Shown here piece by piece: positions 17,917-25,459 of a stretch of 45,288 nt of DNA; position 1 is the first letter of the stretch; every line of letters starts with the position of its first letter. Made by a program: the position numbers and the translations under genes. Origin of the DNA: Lachnospiraceae bacterium 28-4 (GTDB taxonomy: Bacteria; Bacillota; Clostridia; Lachnospirales; Lachnospiraceae); the NCBI GenBank assembly GCA_000403275.2, contig KE159600.1, forward strand, positions 842,576-887,863. Reading direction: 5' to 3'. The notes beneath the pieces are model-generated. The model was not told where the DNA came from. It was given only the letters and a program-made list of their open reading frames with translations, and ran no database searches.

Positions 17917-19521
17917 ATGGGGGAAAATAAAGATCGGCAGATGTTAGAAAAATGCATTTCCGAAGATGCAATTGCGGTATTTGCAGCTGCTCAGTGTGAT
18001 GAACATCCGTTAGATGAGGATGTTATCAAAAAGCTTCGTGGTCTTTATGAGAAAATTGACAAAGATAGTGATGATTTTTATATTTTTAGATTTCGTCAAG
18101 ATATTATTGATCCACTTTGGAAGGAGTTAATTGAGAAAGCAATAAAGTGTCTGAGATATTGTGATGGACGTGAACCATTTAAAAAAGCAGAAGAAAACGG
18201 GGAGAAAAAGACTCCTAAAGCTTATGGAATAAATGAATTAAAGGAATATTATGATAAATATATAGAGTTTGAACGTTTATTATATGGTTCAAACCGTTAT
18301 TATAGGGATCATGTGGTTCATGTTTTTAGAACATGGTTGTCTGGAACAATGCTGATGGTTAAAAATAATGGGGCATATTTAGAGAAACTTACCATTAATG
18401 AAAAGGATTTTGAAATTATACTTTCTAATGAAGAAAAATTAAGCATGTGGACGATTATAGCGCTTACACATGATTTGGGTTATCCGCTACAAAAAGCAAA
18501 AAATATCATTGATACGACTAGGTCCATGGTGTCTACTTTTATTGCAAATCCTAATATTTCTATGGATTTGTCTTTTCATGGTGTACAAAACTACATGAAT
18601 GATTTTATTGTACGTTTAATGAGTTCAAAAATGGTTAAATATAGAAAAGAGAAGATTGAAGTTAATGGAGTAGAACAAGAAGAACAGTTATACGCGGCTA
18701 GATTGCAACCAAAATATTATTTTAAATTTCAAAAATCTTTAGAAAATAATAGTCATGGCATATTAAGCACTTTGATTATTTATAAATTGCTCACCTATTT
18801 TTTAGAATCTGATTATAGTATAAACGAAGATTATGTATTTAAGTCAGAAGATCAGCGCCAATTTTATATTCGGAGAGAAATTTTAAGAGCAATTGCTTCT
18901 CATACTTGTAATGATATTTATCAACTTTACATGACCGCTTTTTCTTTTTTATTGAGGATATGTGATGATACACAAGAATGGGGACGTAAAAATATTTCAG
19001 AATTATATGTCAGCCAGTCACAAAAGTATGTGCTAAAGGATATTGATTTATATATTGGAGATAAGGACAATGCTTATGTATGCACGATTGATGAAGAATT
19101 TACTGTAAGCGAAAGACAAGATGTTATTATTTTAATTAAAAGATTACATGAACAATCTTTGGACTATGTAACGATATTTCGAGATGGACAAGATACAGGT
19201 TCAAGAAATTTTTCATTTATAAGAAAGTTGTTAATTAAATGTGGGGAAATACAAGTTGCTCTTGAATTAAATATTCTGAAAGATTCGGCATCTGAATTGA
19301 CTGGAAATATTCAATATACTTCAGATGATAGTATAAAAAAAGATTTTGGTTTATCTTTTTTCCAAAAAATTAATGTTGATTTTCAAAAAGGAGTTTGTTT
19401 TTTGAATAGAAAGAAAGAGGAATGTGGAACTATGAAATTTAATAAGAATGGGAATATTAATGAAATAAGAAATTATTCTGATTGGGTAAGCGGAGAGTTT
19501 ACCATATCTTTATTAAAATAG
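17917..19521 (+). CDS. large HD-domain protein
   Basis: A 534-residue cytosolic protein starting 2 bases after the radical SAM stop codon. An HD-type metal site is visible: RDHVVHVFRTW (~131-140, His132 and His135), then ALTHDLGYP (~182-190) with the HD pair at 185-186, and a later His in ASHTCND (~325-331). The first ~110 residues are charged and helical. The C-terminal ~150 residues have no feature I recognise. HD enzymes hydrolyse phosphate esters, including nucleotides and cyclic nucleotides; dNTP depletion is one defence use of the fold. The pairing with radical SAM and DUF2284 is unusual, so a specific role cannot be given. Confidence 0.75.
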   Translation: MGENKDRQMLEKCISEDAIAVFAAAQCDEHPLDEDVIKKLRGLYEKIDKDSDDFYIFRFRQDIIDPLWKELIEKAIKCLRYCDGREPFKKAEENGEKKTPKAYGINELKEYYDKYIEFERLLYGSNRYYRDHVVHVFRTWLSGTMLMVKNNGAYLEKLTINEKDFEIILSNEEKLSMWTIIALTHDLGYPLQKAKNIIDTTRSMVSTFIANPNISMDLSFHGVQNYMNDFIVRLMSSKMVKYRKEKIEVNGVEQEEQLYAARLQPKYYFKFQKSLENNSHGILSTLIIYKLLTYFLESDYSINEDYVFKSEDQRQFYIRREILRAIASHTCNDIYQLYMTAFSFLLRICDDTQEWGRKNISELYVSQSQKYVLKDIDLYIGDKDNAYVCTIDEEFTVSERQDVIILIKRLHEQSLDYVTIFRDGQDTGSRNFSFIRKLLIKCGEIQVALELNILKDSASELTGNIQYTSDDSIKKDFGLSFFQKINVDFQKGVCFLNRKKEECGTMKFNKNGNINEIRNYSDWVSGEFTISLLK

Positions 19522-19531
19522 GATAATAAAT

Positions 19532-20152
19532 ATGAATTTTTTTTGTTGTGCAACAACCAAGTCGGCTACAATTAAGTATGTCGTTGAAATGTACACATCT
19601 TCACCAAGTGGATGTTTCAAATATGAAGATAAAACAAAATTTGATAATTTGTGTAAAAAAGGATGCCCTAACTATTCATATAAATGGTCATGTCCACCGT
19701 ATGCTCCGTTATTTGAAGATTTTGTTTCAGGATGGGAAAAAATACATATTATTTTCATGCATGCTGATATGATTCAATTTGCTTATATTCAAAATGATTA
19801 TTTAAAAATTAAAGCGGCAAATAATATGCTGAAATCAAGAGCAGATCGATTTATTCGGGAAATGGCTAATCAGCATGGAAAATGCATATCAACTGGAAGT
19901 TGTAGACTTTGTAAATCATGCAAACGCAAATTGAATATGCCCTGTGCGCACCCGGAGTTAATGACATATAGTTTTGAGGCATTAGGAATTGATGTAGGTA
20001 GAATGATAAGAGATTATTTCGAAAAACCATTGATATGGTATAAAAGGAATTACTTGCCGGAATATACTTCAGTGGTTTGCGGTATTTTAACAAATGAGAG
20101 TCTTTCCGAGGAATATTTGCAAGTTATGTATAAAAAATATATTACATATTAA
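19532..20152 (+). CDS. DUF2284 cysteine-rich metal-binding protein
   Basis: A 206-residue protein with the DUF2284 pattern: GCPNYSYKWSCPPYAP (~47-62) and the cluster GSCRLCKSCKRKLNMPCAHPELMTYSFEALGIDV (~128-161). At least eight conserved cysteines could bind an Fe-S cluster or other metal. The family often occurs beside methyltransferase or corrinoid genes but its role is not known. It starts 10 bases after the HD gene and ends the block 2 operon. Possible roles include an electron donor or cluster carrier for the radical SAM enzyme; this is inference. Confidence 0.82.
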   Translation: MNFFCCATTKSATIKYVVEMYTSSPSGCFKYEDKTKFDNLCKKGCPNYSYKWSCPPYAPLFEDFVSGWEKIHIIFMHADMIQFAYIQNDYLKIKAANNMLKSRADRFIREMANQHGKCISTGSCRLCKSCKRKLNMPCAHPELMTYSFEALGIDVGRMIRDYFEKPLIWYKRNYLPEYTSVVCGILTNESLSEEYLQVMYKKYITY

Positions 20153-20225
20153 TTGTTCTTAGACTATTGGATAGAAAAAATTTAGTTAATGCAGTGCAAA
20201 ACAGAATTAATATGATGGTTATTAG

Positions 20226-20264
20226 AAGCAGGAATCTTAGTAGGATTAGATATCCTGCTTTTTT
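20226..20264 (+). terminator. terminator of block 2 operon
   Basis: AAGCAGGA pairs with TCCTGCTT around a loop of about 19 bases, ending in a T-run. It lies about 75 bases past the DUF2284 gene and just before the next palindromic junction. Confidence 0.7.
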
Positions 20265-20289
20265 ACTTCAAAAAAACTCCAAAAATTTC

Positions 20290-20307
20290 GTGTCATTAAC
20301 TTGACAC
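20290..20307 (+). repeat. palindromic junction site, copy 2
   Basis: GTGTCA-TTAACT-TGACAC, identical to the site at 16397, again flanked by AAAAATTTC and AAGGGG, then GATTGAAGGC of the spmA-like fragment. Confidence 0.75.
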
Positions 20308-20313
20308 AAGGGG

Positions 20314-20678
20314 GATTGAAGGCGATGGAGGAACTGGCGAAGCTGGAGGAAGAGAGGGGGACGCCGGGGTATGTGTCTGCAGGGGAAGGCATTTTTGCAG
20401 ACGGAAAGAAAAAGGGGAACAAGACAGGTAAGAGCGGCGGTGAGCTGCCTGTGTCGGCAAATGGAAAGAGCGGCAGGGTTGCCAGCAATGAGATGTGCAC
20501 GTTTTTGATTTTGAATATTTCTTCCTTGCAGTTGATACCGGTCAATATGATCGCGTACAGAAGCCAGTATGGCAGTGTGAATCCGGCCGGGATTATCGCC
20601 CCAGCGATCGTGGCCACGTTTGTGAGTACGCTGACGGCGGTGGTGTATTGTAAAATAAAGAATAGAAAACAGAGATGA
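20314..20678 (+). pseudogene. spmA 3'-end fragment, copy 3
   Basis: Encodes GLKAMEELAKLEEERGTPGYVS, a long Gly/Lys-rich linker (about 45 residues), then the conserved tail VASNEMCTFLILNISSLQLIPVNMIAYRSQYGSVNPAGIIAPAIVATF, ending KIKNRKQR. Its linker is the longest of the copies, showing that the copies come from different spmA alleles. There is no start, so it is not a gene. Confidence 0.88.
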
Positions 20679-20715
20679 TATTAACATTATTTAGACAATG
20701 TATATAATCTCTTTG

Positions 20716-20744
20716 TTGACGTGTTTTATGAGAAAAGATATAAT
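20716..20744 (+). promoter_or_regulatory. promoter of block 3
   Basis: TTGACG and TATAAT are separated by exactly 17 bases, about 37 bases before the first block 3 gene. Confidence 0.7.
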
Positions 20745-20781
20745 TATTTGAAACAGATGAAAAACGGAAGGCGTATAAGAA

Positions 20782-20991
20782 ATGCTGATTGCAGATAAAA
20801 GAGATTATAGAAGAGGATACGAAAAGCATTACCAGTCATATAAACGACTTAAAAGCCAAAATGCAGATATAAACAGCAGAAGATTACTACTGGTTTATAG
20901 TGTGGAGTGCGGTTTGAAATATAAGCTATTAGATAAATGGAATGAGGAAAATCCTCTAAAAATTTTGGAGGGCAGTGATAAAAAAAGATAA
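20782..20991 (+). CDS. HEPN-like protein, N-terminal part (frame-split)
   Basis: A 69-residue frame with SRRLLLVYSVECGLKYKLL (~32-50), which resembles the first helix motif (Y/F-x-x-E-x-x-x-K) of HEPN-type and related helical defence proteins. It stops at TAA right after a run of seven As (20980-20986). A one-base shift to the -1 frame in that run joins it to the next open frame, giving a protein of about 148 residues. I therefore treat this and the next entry as one gene, either broken, mis-sequenced or made by slippage. GGAAGG lies before the start. The HEPN assignment is tentative. Confidence 0.5.
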   Translation: MLIADKRDYRRGYEKHYQSYKRLKSQNADINSRRLLLVYSVECGLKYKLLDKWNEENPLKILEGSDKKR

Positions 20992-20996
20992 ATATT

Positions 20997-21227
20997 TTGA
21001 AATCCCATAATTTGGAAAGAATATTAAAAGAGTTAGGACAACAGGGAAATTTTAAATTTCCGCGATTGAAGACTGTGCATCAAAATATTGTAGACGCGGA
21101 AGCTTATCATCAGCTTTATCGATACTGCATTAACACACAGGAAAAACAATTAGGTAAAGAAGAAAAGATAGAGGACTCATTAAATGATATCGCCTGTTGG
21201 ATAAAAGAAGGGATGAGAAGACGATGA
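20997..21227 (+). CDS. HEPN-like protein, C-terminal part (frame-split)
   Basis: A 76-residue frame with only a TTG start and no well-placed ribosome binding site, which argues that it is the second half of the preceding gene. It begins KSHNLERILKELG, matching the 'H-x-L-x-x-L' helix that follows the first part in HEPN-like proteins, and contains AYHQLYRYCI and a final helix. Its stop codon TGA overlaps the ATG of the ATPase gene (ATGA), so the two are translationally coupled. Confidence 0.5.
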   Translation: MKSHNLERILKELGQQGNFKFPRLKTVHQNIVDAEAYHQLYRYCINTQEKQLGKEEKIEDSLNDIACWIKEGMRRR

Positions 21228-23851
21228 TGTTATATACATGGAAAGACATAGAAAGAGAGCTGTTGTTAAATAAAGATAAGTGGCAGGGAGTGATTTTCGA
21301 TTCGGAAATATATACTGATGAAATAATCATTCATTTAAAGAAGGGAAAAACTGAGGAAGATGCTAAAAGGATATTAAGGGGGATTTTTGGGGATAAATAC
21401 GATGGCGAGAAAATATTACTGGATTTATCGGTTGAATACTTAGGTGTGCTATTTGAAAGTGATGAGGATGAGGAAAATGATAGTGTAGTCACACCGCTTT
21501 TTAGAAATGTTTTGTATCAGAATACAGCGTATTTTAACGAGCTCATAGAAAAGGAATTACCGGGAGTTCCCGTCCTTGCTTTTCATTCGTACAAAGGAGG
21601 GGTGGGACGTACATTATCTTTGTTGGCTTTTGTTAAAGCATGGTCTGAGTTAAACAACTTAGTGAATGCCCAAAAACTTCTTGTTATTGATGCGGATATT
21701 GAGGCGCCGGGAATTACATGGCTTACTATGAAGCAAGAGGAAACGGCATTTAGTTTTTTAGATCTTTTGGAAGTTACGCAGGAAAAGGATAATACGGATG
21801 AGATTATTGAATTGATTGCAGATAAAATATCGGAATTGACTGTTAAAATAGAAACGGAAAGGGGAAGGGCAGAGCATATTGTTTTACCAACGTATAGATA
21901 TGTGGAGCAATTGCTTGACATGTATGCAAGCCCTGAAAGTCTTGCCACTAGCTATAATAAAAAATATATATTAGCGGAAGTTTTATCAAAATTAGGAAAG
22001 AAAGTAAATGCAGGGTTGGTGTTGATTGACTTGAGGGCGGGACTAAGTGAATTTTCTGCGCCGATACTTTTTGATCCCAGAGTAAAAAAATATATTGTGA
22101 CATCAACATCTTATCAGTCTGTTAAAGGAACAGAAATACTTTTACAACAGTTAAACAAAGGTCTGCCTTTGAATGAGAATTCTAAAATCCCCGAAGTTTT
22201 ACTGACTATGGTGCAAAATGGAATGAAAACAGATGAAATCATTAGCGAATTAGTTGCTGTCTATCATCCAAATGTGGCTGAAAGCGATGATTCAATAACG
22301 GATAATATAGTGACGGAGCTTCCATTTGCAAGTGAATTGGTACACTTAGAAACATTGCCTAAAATTATGGCAAATTTAAGCGGCAGAGATTTCTACAAAA
22401 ATATTTTTGAAATAGTTAAAAATAGTTACATGGTTTCCAAAGAAACAAAGGATGATAGTTTAAAGATATCAAGAAACAAAGTGATAAATAATATTCACGA
22501 GTTTGCCGCAAACCAAATTACAGCAGAAGGGAATGGAACATTTGAAGTATTAATGACAGAGTCAATTCAGAATTTAATTAGAAAGTACAAAAATAGTATT
22601 CCTAATACAGTAATTATGGGTGCGAAGGGATCTGGTAAAACATTTTTATATAGAGAAATGTTAAGAAATCAATATTGGGAAAAGTTCGTTGAACGTATGG
22701 GCAAAAATGAACCAGTATCGAAAGGCTTGGGCGGTGATGCATGTATACTGGCAGTACCCCTTTTGGCTTCAGGAAATGCGGGAGGATTTCTTGAGATTAT
22801 TAAAAATGCCATAGCTAATTACAACAAATGTGGAATGAAAGGGGGAATTAATAATTCAGTATATGTGAATAGTAAGGACATGCTGTTAACGCATGTGAGA
22901 AAAGACCATGATATTTTAGAATGGAAAGAAATATGGAAAAAAGTTATTTTATGTGCATTTGATAAAACATATCAGTCATTGGCAGAACTTGAGGAAGAAT
23001 TGCGGTATAAGCATATAAAGATTGTATTTTTGATAGATGGATTAGAGGAGATTTTTGAGCATACAATATCATCGGAAAATGAAAAAAATGCAATTAGGGC
23101 ATTATGCAGGGATCTGGTTGACGAAGTAAAAATAGCTTATCATAATGTGGGTCTTATGATATTTCTGAGAAAAGATATGGCAAGGGATTCGTTAACTATC
23201 AATTATGAGCAATTTTATTCTTTGTATCGTGATGTTGAATTGCAATGGTCTAATACGGAAGCATTAAGATTGGCAGCGTGGTTGACGAGCCAGGCAGTAC
23301 CAGATTTTTATCGGGGAAATATACCGATTGAAACAGCGTCGGGAGAAGTAATAGAACAGATACTTAATAGATTGTGGGGAGTTAAGCTAGGAAAACCGAC
23401 ATCTAATGAAGCAAATTCATCAAGATGGATTTTGGCGGCATTGTCAGATTTTAATGGACAGTTGCAGGCGCGTGACATTATCAGATTTTTGGAGAAAGCG
23501 ACTGACCATGTAGGCAAAGCAGTGTACGATGATAGATATTTAATGCCTACAGAAATTAGAAAGGCGGTTTCAGAATGTTCCAATGATAAGATTGGCGAAA
23601 TAAGAGATGAAATTAAAGCATTGGGACCGATTTTTGACAAACTGGAACATGCATCGGAAGAAAAAAAAGTTTTACCATTTGCGGCAGATACATTTAATCT
23701 TACGCAGGCAGAAGAAAAGATTATGAAACAGGAAGGTTATCTAAAAATTGATAATGACCGATATTATTTGCCTGAAATTATTAGACATGCTTTAAAGTTT
23801 AAGTATGAAAAAGGTGCGCGTCCCAAGGTGTTGTCTTTGCTGTTGAAATAG
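21224..23851 (+). CDS. KGGVGR-type ATPase with a second P-loop ATPase domain
   Basis: A large (875-residue) cytosolic protein. The start at 21224 overlaps the upstream stop codon as ATGA. The first ATPase domain has a deviant Walker A, FHSYKGGVGRTLS (~121-133), of the ParA/MinD-like class, with VIDADIEAPG (~153-162) as the switch/Walker B region. A second ATPase domain starts with GAKGSGKTF (~466-474) and has a Walker B-like KIVFLIDGLEEIFE (~596-609), like a STAND or AAA-type NTPase. A C-terminal winged-helix-like region may follow. KGGVGR ATPases occur in bacterial conflict systems; with a coupled HEPN-like partner, an effector-plus-sensor pair is plausible but unproven. Confidence 0.78.
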   Translation: MMLYTWKDIERELLLNKDKWQGVIFDSEIYTDEIIIHLKKGKTEEDAKRILRGIFGDKYDGEKILLDLSVEYLGVLFESDEDEENDSVVTPLFRNVLYQNTAYFNELIEKELPGVPVLAFHSYKGGVGRTLSLLAFVKAWSELNNLVNAQKLLVIDADIEAPGITWLTMKQEETAFSFLDLLEVTQEKDNTDEIIELIADKISELTVKIETERGRAEHIVLPTYRYVEQLLDMYASPESLATSYNKKYILAEVLSKLGKKVNAGLVLIDLRAGLSEFSAPILFDPRVKKYIVTSTSYQSVKGTEILLQQLNKGLPLNENSKIPEVLLTMVQNGMKTDEIISELVAVYHPNVAESDDSITDNIVTELPFASELVHLETLPKIMANLSGRDFYKNIFEIVKNSYMVSKETKDDSLKISRNKVINNIHEFAANQITAEGNGTFEVLMTESIQNLIRKYKNSIPNTVIMGAKGSGKTFLYREMLRNQYWEKFVERMGKNEPVSKGLGGDACILAVPLLASGNAGGFLEIIKNAIANYNKCGMKGGINNSVYVNSKDMLLTHVRKDHDILEWKEIWKKVILCAFDKTYQSLAELEEELRYKHIKIVFLIDGLEEIFEHTISSENEKNAIRALCRDLVDEVKIAYHNVGLMIFLRKDMARDSLTINYEQFYSLYRDVELQWSNTEALRLAAWLTSQAVPDFYRGNIPIETASGEVIEQILNRLWGVKLGKPTSNEANSSRWILAALSDFNGQLQARDIIRFLEKATDHVGKAVYDDRYLMPTEIRKAVSECSNDKIGEIRDEIKALGPIFDKLEHASEEKKVLPFAADTFNLTQAEEKIMKQEGYLKIDNDRYYLPEIIRHALKFKYEKGARPKVLSLLLK

Positions 23852-23886
23852 GTATTGATTTTGAGCCTCATGGAATTGTTAAAAGT

Positions 23887-23930
23887 ATCCATCTATGCGG
23901 TTGACTTGTAACCGTATGGGTGGATTTTTT
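23887..23930 (+). terminator. terminator of block 3
   Basis: A 16-bp stem (ATCCATCTATGCGGTT with AACCGTATGGGTGGAT, including G-T pairs) with loop GACTTGT is followed by six Ts. It lies 36 bases past the ATPase gene. Confidence 0.85.
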
Positions 23931-23940
23931 CACAAAGTTC

Positions 23941-23958
23941 GTGTCACTAACTTGACAC
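23941..23958 (+). repeat. palindromic junction site, copy 3
   Basis: GTGTCA-CTAACT-TGACAC: arms as in the other copies and one change in the centre. The following G-tract is expanded to nine Gs before CTGAAGGC of the spmA-like fragment. Confidence 0.75.
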
Positions 23959-23965
23959 AAGGGGG

Positions 23966-24272
23966 GGGGCTGAAGGCAATGGAGGAGTTGGCGAAGTTGG
24001 AGGAGGAGAGGGGGACAATGGGGTATCTTCCGGGGAATGCTGGCACAAAAAGAAGTAGAACAGAGCGGATTGCCAGCAACGAAATGTGTACGTTTTTGAT
24101 ATTGAATATTTCTTCCTTGCAGCTAATTCCTGTTAATATGATTGCTTACAGGCAGCAATACGGCAGTGTGAATCCGGCAGGGATTATCGCACCGGCGATT
24201 GTGGCGACATTTGTGAGTACGGCGGTGGCAGTGGTGTATTGCAAATTAAAAGATAGGAAGCGGAGAGTGTGA
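23966..24272 (+). pseudogene. spmA 3'-end fragment, copy 4
   Basis: Encodes GLKAMEELAKLEEERGTMGYLPGNAG, a short linker, then IASNEMCTFLILNISSLQLIPVNMIAYRQQYGSVNPAGIIAPAIVATF, ending KLKDRKRRV, the closest match to the C-terminus of the intact SpmA. It has no start and is a displaced 3' end. Confidence 0.88.
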
Positions 24273-24288
24273 GGACCCTCCGCTTTTT
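24259..24288 (+). terminator. terminator after spmA fragment copy 4
   Basis: AGCGGAG pairs with CTCCGCT, followed by TTTT. It corresponds to the terminator at the end of the intact spmA, with covariation (ACGGAG/CTCCGT versus AGCGGAG/CTCCGCT), which supports it as a real structure. Confidence 0.75.
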
Positions 24289-24395
24289 CATCTGGTAAAT
24301 ATGGCATTGAAATTATTCAATAAAAGAAGTACAATGAATAAAAACAACGAAATTAAATTTTCAACTATATTTTTACCATGTAATTAAGAGGAAGA

Positions 24396-25427
24396 ATGAG
24401 AATGGATGTAATGCTTAAATTTAAAAATGAATTTTTTGAAGAACGTAAAGATTTACTAAGTAAAAATCATGTTTACCGAAATCATATCACTAAATTTATT
24501 AAGTATTTAAGCTTGCCAGATGTGCAGTTATCAAACGCGCCTGCCAGAATTAATATAAATGTAATCGAAGAATGTATCAGATATTATCATAATGAAGGCG
24601 AACTTAATTCCAGATCAACCATGGAGTCGCATCTTGAGTCGGTAAAAAGCTTTTATGACTACTTAAGTGAGACTGGTAAAGCAACTGATATTTTCTCAAA
24701 TTACAATTACAGTAAATTTAAAGATGAAATTGTTGAGAAATATAGCTTACTGGAACCGGTAGAAAGAGGAAGTTATAAATGTGAGGATATCAAAACGATT
24801 CTAATTGAACTGGATAAGGCTATTGATAATTTTCAGGACGAAGTCGCAGGAGTCAGGGAAGAAGAAAGGCATCTACAAAGAATCATATTAAGGCTGTTTA
24901 TTAAGCTGACATTAATTGCGCCAGCTAAGAGAAGTGTAATTACAAGCATCAAAAAATCAGATTTTACGGAGGAATATAAAAAATTATTGATAAATGGCAT
25001 AGATGTCAATATACCTTGTGGTTTGTCCAGAGATTTATGTGCGGCATTAAAATATGCAGAATCAAAGAATAAGGGATCGATAAAGGAGGAAGATAATTTA
25101 TTTGAATATTTGTATAAATATAAGGGTAAATTCCGGGTGGAAAGTCTTAATACATGGTTTTATAATATTGCGCAAGATTTTGGGGTAATGGAGGATATGT
25201 GCAAAGGTAAAAAAACCTTAGCTGTGGAACCAATTAAAAATATGGTAATTCAAATGATGGTTGATAATTTGATCAATCCTGTATTTATATCAAAAATAGC
25301 GGGACTTACACTTACTATGATTGAGGCGACGTATTATCCCAAAGATTGGAGTGCTAAACGCGAGGAAGATATCAACAAGTGCATTAATAAAAGTATCGCA
25401 CAAAATGATTATTATTGTTATGTATAG
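24396..25427 (+). CDS. tyrosine-recombinase-fold protein lacking catalytic Arg residues (MrpR-like)
   Basis: A 343-residue protein with integrase-like layout: N-terminal helical DNA-binding region (~20-100) and a C-terminal recombinase-type domain. At box I, LIAPAKRSVITSIKKSDF (~173-190) aligns with the TGLRxxE consensus but places Lys178 where Arg should be. At box II, VEPIKNMVIQMMV (~277-289) has Glu278 and Lys281 in place of His and Arg. A Tyr is kept at ~313-314 (EATYYP). It is clearly diverged from the block 1 relative. As there, a DNA-binding regulator of the MrpR type is more likely than an active integrase. AAGAGGAAGA precedes the start. Confidence 0.68.
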   Translation: MRMDVMLKFKNEFFEERKDLLSKNHVYRNHITKFIKYLSLPDVQLSNAPARININVIEECIRYYHNEGELNSRSTMESHLESVKSFYDYLSETGKATDIFSNYNYSKFKDEIVEKYSLLEPVERGSYKCEDIKTILIELDKAIDNFQDEVAGVREEERHLQRIILRLFIKLTLIAPAKRSVITSIKKSDFTEEYKKLLINGIDVNIPCGLSRDLCAALKYAESKNKGSIKEEDNLFEYLYKYKGKFRVESLNTWFYNIAQDFGVMEDMCKGKKTLAVEPIKNMVIQMMVDNLINPVFISKIAGLTLTMIEATYYPKDWSAKREEDINKCINKSIAQNDYYCYV

Positions 25428-25459
25428 AATAACTTTTAAATATTGGGGAGAACGCAAGT

